A stretch of 64,000 bases of DNA from Christensenella minuta. GTDB lineage: Bacteria > Bacillota > Clostridia > Christensenellales > Christensenellaceae. The position numbers were made by a program, and so were the translations under genes. The notes below the pieces were generated by a model. That model searched no databases. It saw nothing but the letters and a program-made list of their open reading frames with translations, and was not told where the DNA came from. This document shows, one piece after another, positions 8,447 through 16,609 of the stretch. The stretch covers positions 2,905,293-2,969,292 of the forward strand of contig NZ_CP029256.1 in NCBI RefSeq assembly GCF_003628755.1, in the 5' to 3' direction. Each line of letters opens with the position of its first letter. Within the stretch, counting starts at the first letter, position 1.

Positions 8447-9238
8447 TCAGCGGGAAACGTCCGGGACCAATACCTTAAGTCCGTTTGCCGAAAGCATTTC
8501 CTGCAGAGAAATATCCGGGGGCGTATTGGTGAAAATCCCGTCGATTTCGGACAAGCCGGCATAAGCGATCAGCGAGCACTGGTTGAACTTGCTGTTGTCG
8601 AGCAATACGTATTTGGCGTCCGAGCGCTCGATTACACGGGTGTTCAGGCTTGAAATATCGATCTGGTTGGAAGAAAATCCCGATTGTATGTGCATACCGT
8701 CGCATCCGAGGAAGCATTTCGTAAAATGGAAGGGAGAAAGGTACTTCTCTGTCAGCGGTCCGGAAAAATCCCGCCGCCTGTCGTTGTATTCACCGCCGAT
8801 CAGGTAGACCTTGCAGCTTGGGGAGGGGACGATAGCCTGCGTATTGGCGATGGAGTTTGTGATGATCCGCAGGGACGAAAATTCATTCTTTGCGATGCGG
8901 ACGCTCAGGGCAAGCGCCATCTGGAATATCGTCGTGCCGCAGTCGAGGTAAATGGTATCCTCATCCATGACCGCCGCTGCCGCTAAACGGCCAATTTCAA
9001 TTTTTTCCTGCTGAAATATCTTTTCCCTCTGTTCGAAAGAATAAGAGGGCGTGTTTTCCGCCAATTGTATCCCGCCGTAGTTGCGGACGACCTTCCCGGA
9101 TTTTTCCAGGTCCGAGAATATCCGCCGTACGGTGGCCTCCGAGATTCCCAAGACATTCGCCGCTTCTCCGGTCGTCATACGGTTCGCGGATTGCAGCGCA
9201 TTGAGAATATATTCTTCGCGAGATGCCTTTTTGTTCAT
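8447..9238 (-). CDS. DeoR-family transcriptional regulator
   Basis: A 263-residue DeoR regulator: N-terminal helix-turn-helix (about 18-58, MTTGEAANVLGISEATVRRIFSDLE and the NYGGIQL wing) and a C-terminal sugar-phosphate sensor domain with the family's DCGTT segment (about 100-105), VYLIGG, GCDG and LLDNSKF. Such proteins usually repress and are released by a phosphorylated sugar. It heads the minus-strand operon and diverges from the ABC ATPase gene; two identical 26-bp repeats between the two promoters are its likely operators. Confidence 0.9.
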   Translation of the reverse strand: MNKKASREEYILNALQSANRMTTGEAANVLGISEATVRRIFSDLEKSGKVVRNYGGIQLAENTPSYSFEQREKIFQQEKIEIGRLAAAAVMDEDTIYLDCGTTIFQMALALSVRIAKNEFSSLRIITNSIANTQAIVPSPSCKVYLIGGEYNDRRRDFSGPLTEKYLSPFHFTKCFLGCDGMHIQSGFSSNQIDISSLNTRVIERSDAKYVLLDNSKFNQCSLIAYAGLSEIDGIFTNTPPDISLQEMLSANGLKVLVPDVSR

Positions 9239-9272
9239 ATCGGTGTCCCTCAGATTCGTTTTTTATAGATTT

Positions 9273-9300
9273 ATTATAGCACGGGAATGACAAAGGTCAA
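9273..9300 (-). promoter_or_regulatory. Promoter of the DeoR operon
   Basis: On the minus strand TTGACC (9295-9300), a 16-nt spacer and TATAAT (9273-9278). The -35 box starts 4 bp from the first copy of the 26-bp direct repeat. Confidence 0.75.
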
Positions 9301-9303
9301 GCA

Positions 9304-9358
9304 AAAAAATGAAAGAAACGATCAAAAAATATAAAAAATGAAAGAAACGATCAAAAAA
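9304..9358. repeat. Two 26-bp direct repeats, likely DeoR operators
   Basis: Bases 9304-9329 and 9333-9358 are identical, each with a GAAAGAAACGATC core flanked by A-runs, repeating with a 29-bp period. They fill the gap between the -35 boxes of the divergent promoters (minus 9295-9300, plus 9362-9367). DeoR proteins commonly bind direct repeats, so joint control of both operons is the natural reading; binding itself is inferred. Confidence 0.65.
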
Positions 9359-9361
9359 ATA

Positions 9362-9390
9362 TTGACAGGGAGGAAACATCCCGATAAAAT
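9362..9390 (+). promoter_or_regulatory. Promoter for the sugar ABC ATPase transcript
   Basis: A consensus TTGACA (9362-9367), a 17-nt spacer and TAAAAT (9385-9390), directly next to the second operator repeat. Predicted leader length is about 270 nt. Confidence 0.8.
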
Positions 9391-9564
9391 AAAAACTATC
9401 AAGAGGCTCGAAAACATTCGCCGCATCCGGGATACGGATGTTCTTTTCGGCAAAGAACCGTTAAATTTGTAATGTTGGATTTACCAATTCATATGACTAC
9501 AGCGCTGCCGTATTACTCCACACATTAATGCGGCGGCGTTAAATAAAGGAGGATATAGATCCGT
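9391..9564 (+). other. Structured leader upstream of the ABC ATPase gene
   Basis: Three hairpins are visible: CATCCG/CGGATG, TTCTTT/AAAGAA and a 9-bp stem 9507-9515 with 9526-9534. A GGAGG site (9548-9552) lies 12 nt before an ATG at 9565 that opens a 38-codon frame (9565-9681) overlapping the ATPase start. I recognise no known riboswitch. Confidence 0.4.
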
Positions 9565-9668
9565 ATGGCTTGCGGTGTAGCAGTGTGGAGACCTGCTATA
9601 ATGCGTACGGTGGAGTATCTGTACGCGAGGCGTGTTTTGCGGAGGCTGATGCGCCAGAGCCAAAGAAT

Positions 9669-10868
9669 ATGGCAAACGTAATTTTGAAGAACATTAAGAA
9701 GGTGTACCCGCATGCCGGCGGCGCGGTGAAAAAAAAGAAGCGGACAAAGGAAGAGGGCGCGAAGAAGAGCAACCTGCAAATTACGGAGCAGGGCGTTGTC
9801 GCGGTACAGGCCTTCAACCTCGATATTGCGGATAAGGAATTCATCGTCCTGGTCGGTCCTTCCGGTTGTGGGAAATCGACGCTGCTGCGCATGATTGCGG
9901 GGCTCGAGGAGATCACGGAGGGCGAGCTGTACATCGGCGACAACATGGTGAACGACGTAGAGCCCAAGAACCGCGATATCGCGATGGTTTTCCAGAACTA
10001 TGCACTATATCCCCATATGACGGTATTTGAAAACATGGCGTTTGCCCTCAAGCTGCGGAAGATTCCAAAAGATGAAATCAAAAGAAAGGTACAGGAGGCC
10101 GCGGAGATACTGGATATTACGGAATATCTTGACCGCAAGCCGAAGGCGCTGTCCGGCGGCCAGCGCCAGCGCGTCGCCATCGGCCGGGCTATCGTGCGCC
10201 AGCCGCAGGTGTTCCTGATGGACGAACCGCTTTCAAACCTCGACGCGAAGCTGCGTAACCAAATGAGGGCGGAGATCATCAAGCTCCGCCAGAAAGTGGA
10301 CACCACCTTTATCTATGTGACCCACGACCAGACGGAAGCGATGACGCTCGGCGACCGGATCGTCGTCATGAACGACGGCTTCATCCAGCAGATCGGAACG
10401 CCGCAGGAAGTGTTCGACCATCCGGCGAATATCTTTGTCGCAGGGTTCATCGGTTCGCCGCAGATGAATTTCTTCGACGCAAAGCTGCTGCGCGGCGGGG
10501 AAGGATATTCCGTTTCTGTAAACGGCGTGCGGTTTGGCCTGCCGGAAGAAAAACAGGCTTTGCTGCGCACGCGGGACGTTCCGGAGCAGGAAATCGTGCT
10601 TGGCATCCGTCCGGAACACATCACAATCGGCCGGGAAGACGACGACGCATGCGTTCCCGCCGTTGTGGACCTGTCGGAAATGATGGGGACGTCGATCCAC
10701 CTGCATGCCGATGTCAACGGTAAGGATGTGGTCGTCGTCGTACCGACTGCGGATGCGCAGGATGAAGGACGTTCCGCTTTTACTCATGGGATGGGTATCA
10801 AGATGGAATTCGGCGGCAATGTCGTCCACCTGTTCGGCAGGGAGGACGGAAAGAACCTCTGCCTCTGA
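9669..10868 (+). CDS. Sugar ABC transporter ATP-binding protein (MsmX/UgpC type)
   Basis: A 399-residue MalK-class ATPase. Walker A is GPSGCGKST (about 66-74), the Q-loop is FQNYALYPH, the signature is LSGGQRQR, Walker B is [12 protein letters not shown] and the switch His is in VTHDQTEA; a C-terminal OB-like regulatory domain follows (about 240-399). A lysine-rich insertion of roughly 25 residues sits near residue 20 ahead of the strand leading to Walker A, seen in other clostridial MsmX-type proteins. It would energise the importer at 16.6-19.8 kb and perhaps others. Start MANV (ATG 9669) matches homologues but has no good ribosome site; coupling to the overlapping upstream frame at 9565-9681 is possible. 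Confidence 0.9.
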   Translation: MANVILKNIKKVYPHAGGAVKKKKRTKEEGAKKSNLQITEQGVVAVQAFNLDIADKEFIVLVGPSGCGKSTLLRMIAGLEEITEGELYIGDNMVNDVEPKNRDIAMVFQNYALYPHMTVFENMAFALKLRKIPKDEIKRKVQEAAEILDITEYLDRKPKALSGGQRQRVAIGRAIVRQPQVFLMDEPLSNLDAKLRNQMRAEIIKLRQKVDTTFIYVTHDQTEAMTLGDRIVVMNDGFIQQIGTPQEVFDHPANIFVAGFIGSPQMNFFDAKLLRGGEGYSVSVNGVRFGLPEEKQALLRTRDVPEQEIVLGIRPEHITIGREDDDACVPAVVDLSEMMGTSIHLHADVNGKDVVVVVPTADAQDEGRSAFTHGMGIKMEFGGNVVHLFGREDGKNLCL

Positions 10869-10873
10869 GAAAT

Positions 10874-10920
10874 AAAAAATCCCCGCGGGCGGCCCAAGAA
10901 AGGCCTGCCCACGGGGATAT
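10874..10920 (-). terminator. Terminator between the convergent ATPase and DUF4432 genes
   Basis: A long stem ATCCCCG...CGGGGAT with inner GGGC/GCCC and GGCC/GGCC pairs, followed on the minus strand by a six-T run. It mainly serves the DUF4432 gene but lies between both 3' ends. Confidence 0.85.
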
Positions 10921-10929
10921 CAAATGCTG

Positions 10930-11967
10930 TTACAGGTCGTAGCAGCGCAAAGCGAGGCGGAAACGGTGCCTGCTGCCCGCCGGGATCGGCATGGAGCGGC
11001 CTTCATGGCGTTCGTTTTGCATACCGGAGATCTCGTTGTTTGACGGTTCGATCCCGAGGGCGTATTCGCCGGAACGCGTGCAGCGCCATTGCGTGAGCAC
11101 CGGCAGGTGCTCCGTTTCATAGGAGACGGCGACCCCGATCTTCAGTCCCGGGTTTTCGAGGCGGACCGTGCAGGTCCCGTCCCTATCCGGCTCCGGGGAA
11201 TGAAAATACACGCTTTCGGCAGCATTATCCGCAGGAGGCTCGAACCGGTCCCATACATCCAGCGTCCGCCGGGCGTCCTCGTTGCGGGGACGGGGCCTCC
11301 TGCCTCCGGTCGGGATGCGCACCTGTAAGTCTTCGCTGAGGAAGGGAAAGCCGAAATTAAAATGGTATAAAATCAGGTAATCGGTATCGTTATAATCGCA
11401 GTTTTCTATTTCATCCGTAATTTTCAGTTCATTTTCGGACATTTGCGTAGAGATCTCCCGCGTAAGGGACAAATTATAGCCTTCGAGCGCAGTATCCCGG
11501 GTAACGGCGTGGGCGCAGAGCACATAGTCGCCGCCCGAAAAACGGGAATAATGCCACGACTGCTCGCAGGGGAGGGTGTTGATGCGGCCGTGCGTATGGG
11601 CAAACCGTCCGTATTCGTCCGTTTCCTCTGGGCCGCAGTTTTTAAGGCCGCAGGTCGTAAGCATCCCGCCGCTGAAGTAGCGGTCAAATTCACCCGGGAC
11701 TGGCGCCGTTTGCTGGGGAGCGCACAGTCCGTTGCGCGTCAGTAGGCCGATATTGACGCCTCTGAAAGAAAGCTGCGCAATATCCATGCACCGGTCCGGG
11801 AGAAGGGTGTAATCGAGCCCGCTGCCGTTGCGGACGCGAAGGGCGCGCATTCCGCGGGCCCGCCCGTCCTGGTAGACAGTTTCCGTAATTCCAGCGACCT
11901 GCGAAATATTGACGCAGTAACGCCGGAAATCCTCTTTAGAATAATCCTTGCCGAGTAATTTTACCAT
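10930..11967 (-). CDS. DUF4432 / aldose 1-epimerase-like protein
   Basis: A 345-residue beta-sandwich protein of the galactose-mutarotase superfamily, DUF4432 branch: RCMDIAQLSFRGVNIG, the GGMLTTCGLKNCGP segment, THGRINTLPCE and YHFNFGFPFL are the recognised landmarks, and GIEPSNNEISG near the C-terminus supplies the carboxylate region. Members are thought to interconvert anomers of free sugars or act on related ketoses; activity is rarely tested. It stands alone on the minus strand between the ATPase and the AraC regulator, which fits a role with the sugar the locus handles. Confidence 0.8.
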   Translation of the reverse strand: MVKLLGKDYSKEDFRRYCVNISQVAGITETVYQDGRARGMRALRVRNGSGLDYTLLPDRCMDIAQLSFRGVNIGLLTRNGLCAPQQTAPVPGEFDRYFSGGMLTTCGLKNCGPEETDEYGRFAHTHGRINTLPCEQSWHYSRFSGGDYVLCAHAVTRDTALEGYNLSLTREISTQMSENELKITDEIENCDYNDTDYLILYHFNFGFPFLSEDLQVRIPTGGRRPRPRNEDARRTLDVWDRFEPPADNAAESVYFHSPEPDRDGTCTVRLENPGLKIGVAVSYETEHLPVLTQWRCTRSGEYALGIEPSNNEISGMQNERHEGRSMPIPAGSRHRFRLALRCYDL

Positions 11968-12187
11968 GTTCAGAGCCTCCTTATGGCAGGAATTCTAACA
12001 TGGGGCACGGGGCGAGTCAATGCAGCAAATAAAGCGGTTATGGTAATATTTTCTGCATTTTCGGAAACGGAGCCGCAATTTTAACTTTTCGGTTCTTGAG
12101 CGGAAATGCGCAAAATGGTACTATAATATTGACGCCTGCCATTCGAGACGTCCATGCGGCAAGCCCGCTGTGAAGGAGTGAATATCA

Positions 12188-13207
12188 TTGGATCAAGAAA
12201 AATACCAGCCGTCGGAGCGCACATTGGAAGATACGCCGGTCATGAGCGAAGAAGGCGTGTTCAACCACCTGCTGTCGCAGCAAAACCGGGAAACGGCAGG
12301 GATCGTCGGGGCGAAGGACCTTTCCAAGAACGTACCGAACGAACTGCTCCCTGTCCTTGAAATGAAGTTTGTCAGTATTGCCACGCTGAGCAATAAAGAG
12401 GGCCTTTCCGGGGTTACGCATGTGCATGACTGGTGCGACATCAGCTATGTGATGCGCGGACAGCTTGTTTACGAAATAGAGGGAAAAGAGACCCCGGCGC
12501 GCGAAGGCGACGTCGTGATTATCCCGGCGGGAGTGCGGCACCGCGAGATTGCTCCGGCAGACAGGGATTTTGAGGTTTTTTTCCTTTGCGTTGATTTTAC
12601 GAATGTGGGACGCCAGATCGATATAACCGATTATATCGGGCACAGGGGCGTGATCTCGACGTGGTATTCGCGTGAGATTTATAAGATTTGTGAGAATATG
12701 CTTTCCGAGGTGACCTTCCGCTCTAAGGGCTATCTGCTGAACCTGCGGGCGCTGGTGCTGAACCTGCTTGTTTTGCTGTGCCGTGCTCAGGACGAGCCGG
12801 AGCAGCGGATCAAAAGCATCAAACGGATCAACAGCATCCGCAAAAAGCGGATCGCGGACGAAGTGAAGTCCTATCTGGAAACGAATTATATGCAGAAAAT
12901 TTCCCTCGACGACCTGTCGCAGGCTTTTTTCTTCACTCCCCAGTATTTATCCACGCTTTTCCGCAAGCAGACCGGGCATACGATCATTGAATTTCTGAAC
13001 ATCACGAGGATCAAAAAGGCAAAAGAGATTTTCCGCCAGGGAGAGCTCAACGTTTCCCAGGCCGCCCTGCAGGTGGGGTTCAGCGATATGCATTATTTCG
13101 GAAAGGTGTTCAAGCAATATGAAAAACAGACTCCCATCCAGTATATCGTGGAATTGAAAGGCGGGACGGATGCGGCGGAAGACGGCGGGAAAGCGGAGAA
13201 AGCATAA
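12188..13207 (+). CDS. AraC-family regulator with N-terminal cupin
   Basis: A 339-residue regulator. The N-terminal cupin (about 70-140) has a THVHDWCDISYVMRG sugar-binding strand and EGDVVIIPAGVRH; the C-terminal AraC/XylS domain (about 225-325) has two helix-turn-helix units, including SLDDLSQAFFFTPQYLSTLFRKQTG and AALQVGFSDMHYFGKVFKQY. The TTG start at 12188 is chosen because AAGGAG lies 9 nt upstream; the next in-frame ATG (12242) has no site. It precedes the kinase/isomerase/importer genes and probably activates them when the sugar is present. Confidence 0.9.
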   Translation: MDQEKYQPSERTLEDTPVMSEEGVFNHLLSQQNRETAGIVGAKDLSKNVPNELLPVLEMKFVSIATLSNKEGLSGVTHVHDWCDISYVMRGQLVYEIEGKETPAREGDVVIIPAGVRHREIAPADRDFEVFFLCVDFTNVGRQIDITDYIGHRGVISTWYSREIYKICENMLSEVTFRSKGYLLNLRALVLNLLVLLCRAQDEPEQRIKSIKRINSIRKKRIADEVKSYLETNYMQKISLDDLSQAFFFTPQYLSTLFRKQTGHTIIEFLNITRIKKAKEIFRQGELNVSQAALQVGFSDMHYFGKVFKQYEKQTPIQYIVELKGGTDAAEDGGKAEKA

Positions 13208-13268
13208 GGCGGCTCTGCGTGCCAAGTGATTAAAATAGTTCCTTGCGCAATTAAAATTGATGTAGTTT

Positions 13269-13328
13269 GAGCAACTTTTATTTTATATGATGGAATCATA
13301 AAATAAAACAAAAGTTGCTCTTTTGTTT
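13269..13328 (+). terminator. Terminator after the AraC gene
   Basis: GAGCAAC (13269-13275) pairs with GTTGCTC (13314-13320), extended by an A/T-rich stem, and is followed by TTTTGTTT. The flanking A- and T-runs let it act in both directions. Confidence 0.75.
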
Positions 13329-13410
13329 ACTTCTTTTCATCAATCGAAATGAACAACCTGTAAATCCTAGTTTTATTCGGCGGTCAACGTAAAATCAGCG
13401 CGGGGGTATT

Positions 13411-14934
13411 ATGGCACGGCAAGAAGAGTATCTGCTTACATTTGATATCGGCACCACGTCGGTAAAGACGTGCGTGTTCAATAGGAAATTAGAGAATATC
13501 GCGTCTGGGGCGGAAGAATATTCGCTGCACGCAAAGGAAGGGAATATCGTGGAGCTTGAGGCCGAACGGTATTTTGAAGCGTTGGTCAGCGGCTTTGACG
13601 CAATAGCGACGGATGCGGTCCGGCAGGGCGTGAAAGGAATTGTCATTTCTTCGCAGGGTGAAACGCTGATCCCGGTCGACCGCAGGGGAGTGCCGCTCAG
13701 GAATGCGATCGTGTGGCTCGACGGGCGTGCGGAGAAGGAAGCGGAAGAGATCGCCGCGCTGCCCCTGCATCGGGAATTTTATCATCGGACGGGTCTGCCG
13801 GCGGCAGACGGATTGTGCCCCGCGGCAAAGGTAAAATGGCTCATGGACAACGAGCCCGGGGTCTACCGGGCGGCCCATAAAATATTGCTGCTTGAAGATT
13901 ACCTGCTGCTTCGCCTGTGCGGAAGGTTCGTATCGGAAAGGACCATCCAATGCTCCACCGGCTACTACGACACGCGCCACGACAGATGGTGGGATGCTAT
14001 GTTTGCGGCCCTTCACCTTGATAAGGGCAAGATGCCGGAGCTGGTGGAGTGTGGGGAAGAAGTCGGGACGCTCACGGCCGAAGCCGCGCAGCGGCTGGGC
14101 CTGCCGGAAACGGTGCGCATCTTCGCGGGAGCGATGGACCAAATCGCGGCCGCCGTCGGCGGAGGCAATATTGAGGAAGGGATCGTAACGGAAACGACGG
14201 GGACGGCGCTGGTCATTATGGCGACCACCGACGGGGACGGCTTCGATCATGCGGACGGCGTGATCGTCTACCGCCACGTGCTGCCCGGAAAATTCTATTA
14301 TACGCCGTATTGCCCGACCTCGGGAATGGTGCTGAAATGGTTCAAGGATACGTTCTGCACCGAAGAAACGAAAGCGGCGGCGCAGGAAGGCAGGGACGTT
14401 TACGACGTTCTTTGTGAAATGGCGCTTGCCATTCCGCCGGGTGCGGACGGACTCGTGGCGCTTCCCTATTTTACGGGAATGCTTCAGCCGGAAAACAATC
14501 CTTCGATGCGGGGGATTTTTGCGGGGCTGACCTTGGGCGCCACGAAGGCCCACTTTATCCGGGCGATCCTCGAGGCCGTCGCCTATATGCTGCGCGAGAA
14601 CCTGGAGATGATAGAGCGCCGGACACATGTGGATATCAGGGAAGTGCGCTCTTTTGGCGGTGCGGCCAAAAGCAGCATCTGGCGGCAGATCAAAGCCGAT
14701 GTTTGCGGAAAACGGCTGGTCACGATGCGCCAAACGGAATGCGCGAGCCTTGGCGTCGCAATGCTGGCGGCATGCTCGATGGGGTGGTATCCGGGCTTGG
14801 AAGAGGCGGCCGGGGCGCAGGAAACAGCGGCCCTGAGTATGCCGGGCGAAAAAAACAGGGAAGTTTATGATGCGGGATACGGCGCGTACAAGGAGCTGTA
14901 CCAGGCAACCAAAGAAATCTACAAAAGGAATTGA
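13411..14934 (+). CDS. FGGY-family carbohydrate kinase
   Basis: A 507-residue two-domain sugar kinase of the xylulokinase/rhamnulokinase family. Domain I opens with LTFDIGTTSVKT (phosphate-1 loop) and contains VIWLDGRAEKEA; domain II has GAMDQIAAAVGGGN, the ETTGTALV adenosine region and the FGGAAKSSIWRQIKADV signature. It phosphorylates a ketose or polyol using ATP; the exact sugar cannot be assigned from sequence. GGGGG lies 4 nt before the ATG. The gene is followed within 14 nt by the isomerase-like gene, so the two are co-transcribed. Confidence 0.9.
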   Translation: MARQEEYLLTFDIGTTSVKTCVFNRKLENIASGAEEYSLHAKEGNIVELEAERYFEALVSGFDAIATDAVRQGVKGIVISSQGETLIPVDRRGVPLRNAIVWLDGRAEKEAEEIAALPLHREFYHRTGLPAADGLCPAAKVKWLMDNEPGVYRAAHKILLLEDYLLLRLCGRFVSERTIQCSTGYYDTRHDRWWDAMFAALHLDKGKMPELVECGEEVGTLTAEAAQRLGLPETVRIFAGAMDQIAAAVGGGNIEEGIVTETTGTALVIMATTDGDGFDHADGVIVYRHVLPGKFYYTPYCPTSGMVLKWFKDTFCTEETKAAAQEGRDVYDVLCEMALAIPPGADGLVALPYFTGMLQPENNPSMRGIFAGLTLGATKAHFIRAILEAVAYMLRENLEMIERRTHVDIREVRSFGGAAKSSIWRQIKADVCGKRLVTMRQTECASLGVAMLAACSMGWYPGLEEAAGAQETAALSMPGEKNREVYDAGYGAYKELYQATKEIYKRN

Positions 14935-14948
14935 CAGGAGGAGTTAGC

Positions 14949-16349
14949 ATGCCAACATTTACAAAGCCTAAAATTGGATTGCTCGGATTGATGGCGGGAA
15001 GCTACGAACCGATTTTTCCGGGGATTATCGCCCGGCAGGAGGCGTATGCGCGGGAGATCGCGGCAGACGCGGCGGACGCGGCGGACATTTATTTTCCCGG
15101 CGCCGCTACGGACCGGGAAAGTATTGCAAACATCATGCGCGAATTCAACCAGATGCAGCTCGACGGAATATTGATCGTCCTGCTGACCTACAGCCAGGGG
15201 GCGTGGCTGGTGCATCCGCTGCAGGACAACCGGCTCCCGGTCGCGCTTGCGGTCGTCCAGCCCGACCACGAGGTGAAGGACGACTGGGAAGAACTGGAAC
15301 TGACGGTAAACCAGGGGTTGCACGGCGCGCAGGATAACGCCAACGCGATCGCCCGCCTGCGGATACCCTGCCCGATTTTTGCCGGAGACAGGAAAAGCGC
15401 CGGGTTCCGCGCGTTTGTGGAAGATTTTGCCAAGGCGGCGCAGACCCGGCAGCATTTGCGGCGGATGAAGGTTGCCGTTATCGGGAAGATGACGGGCATG
15501 AACGACATCCTTGCGGATGAAATGGCTGTGCTCCGCAAGATCGGGCCTGAGTATTGCCACGAGACGGTCGGCTCCATTTATTCCTGCATGGAAACGGTCA
15601 CCAAACGGGAGATCGACGAATCGATCCAGCGGGACAAGAGGATATTCGATATCGATCCGAACCTTACTTATGACAGCCACGCCTATGCAACGCAGATGTA
15701 TCTGGGAATAAAGAAGTTCCTTGAAGACGGCGGCTTCGATGCCTTCACGCTGCATTTTGATTTTGCCGCCAACGACCTGCGCATAAGGCAGCTTCCGCTG
15801 ATGGCCGCCTCGCACCTGATGGCGGACGGATACGGATATGCCGCCGAGGGAGATTCCCTTTGCGCTTCCATGGTCAGCGCAGCCCATTGCATTGGAAACG
15901 CGGACGGCAATTTTACCGAGATGTATTCCATGGATTTTGAGAAACAGGCGATCATTTTCTGTCATGCGGGAGAGGCCAACTGGGCGACTCACAGGAAGGA
16001 TATGAAGCCCCGGCTGATCGACCGCTACCTCGGGGAGGGCGGCCTTGAAAATCCGCCGACGCCGATCTTCACGCCCGAGGTGGGGCCGGCGACGCTGACG
16101 TCCCTGACGCCCCTTGTGGGAGATGAGTTCAGGCTGCTGGTTTGCGACGGGGAAATGCTCCCGAAGTCAGACCTCGAGCGCTGCGAAATGCCCTACTTCT
16201 TCTGGCGGCCGAACAGCGGGATAGAGCGCTGTATCGAGGGCTGGGCGCGCAACGGCGGAACGCATCACGAGGTCATCAACATTGGCTCCGTGGCAAAGCG
16301 GTGGAAAATGCTGGCCGGCTACCTTGGCGTCGAATGCGTGGCGATATAA
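14949..16349 (+). CDS. L-fucose/L-arabinose isomerase-family enzyme
   Basis: A 466-residue member of the arabinose/fucose isomerase fold. Visible landmarks are GLMAGSYEPIFPG at the N-terminus, ILIVLLTYSQGAWLVHPL, DFAANDLRI, GYAAEGDSLCA and TEMYSMDFEKQAIIF, with likely metal ligands in the E/D/H of the last segments. It should convert an aldose to the ketose used by the adjacent kinase. AGGAGGAG precedes the ATG at 14949; the six-codon-longer frame is less likely. Substrate (arabinose, fucose, rhamnose or other) is not determined. Confidence 0.85.
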   Translation: MPTFTKPKIGLLGLMAGSYEPIFPGIIARQEAYAREIAADAADAADIYFPGAATDRESIANIMREFNQMQLDGILIVLLTYSQGAWLVHPLQDNRLPVALAVVQPDHEVKDDWEELELTVNQGLHGAQDNANAIARLRIPCPIFAGDRKSAGFRAFVEDFAKAAQTRQHLRRMKVAVIGKMTGMNDILADEMAVLRKIGPEYCHETVGSIYSCMETVTKREIDESIQRDKRIFDIDPNLTYDSHAYATQMYLGIKKFLEDGGFDAFTLHFDFAANDLRIRQLPLMAASHLMADGYGYAAEGDSLCASMVSAAHCIGNADGNFTEMYSMDFEKQAIIFCHAGEANWATHRKDMKPRLIDRYLGEGGLENPPTPIFTPEVGPATLTSLTPLVGDEFRLLVCDGEMLPKSDLERCEMPYFFWRPNSGIERCIEGWARNGGTHHEVINIGSVAKRWKMLAGYLGVECVAI

Positions 16350-16408
16350 GGCGGAGGGGAAATTTTTAAATCTTCAAGGTCGATATGTAAACACTATCCC
16401 CGGAACGG

Positions 16409-16437
16409 TTGACAGTGAAGCGGGCAAAACCTAAGAT
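16409..16437 (+). promoter_or_regulatory. Promoter for the sugar importer operon
   Basis: TTGACA (16409-16414), a 17-nt spacer and TAAGAT (16432-16437), about 170 nt upstream of the binding-protein gene in a 260-nt gap. The remaining leader is AT-rich, with no recognised riboswitch. Confidence 0.5.
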
Positions 16438-16609
16438 TGGAATGTAGCCCGGTATCAAATTGTAAAAACATTTTATTTTGGCAGATGCCATAACAAGCAG
16501 TAACGTTTGGAACCCAAAAAAGTTTGTCTGACGAAAATTCAGGCAGTTCATGTGGTTTGTAGGAAAAACTACAAAATTCAATTCATATTAGATAAGGGAG
16601 GAATAGGAA

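Noticed and set aside
9304..9358. CRISPR-like pair of repeats
   Set aside because: Only two copies, spacer of 3 bp, AT-rich and placed between promoters: operators fit better. No CRISPR array was seen in the window.
9570..9668. Longer ABC ATPase starting at TTG 9570
   Set aside because: The extra 33 residues have no homologous character and no usable ribosome site; MANV matches the family start.
13489..14733. 414-codon antisense frame opposite the FGGY kinase
   Set aside because: Arg/His/Pro-rich shadow of a clear kinase gene, no start signals.
16389..16403. Possible catabolite-responsive (cre) element
   Set aside because: TGTAAACA-like start but the central CG and the second half do not match.
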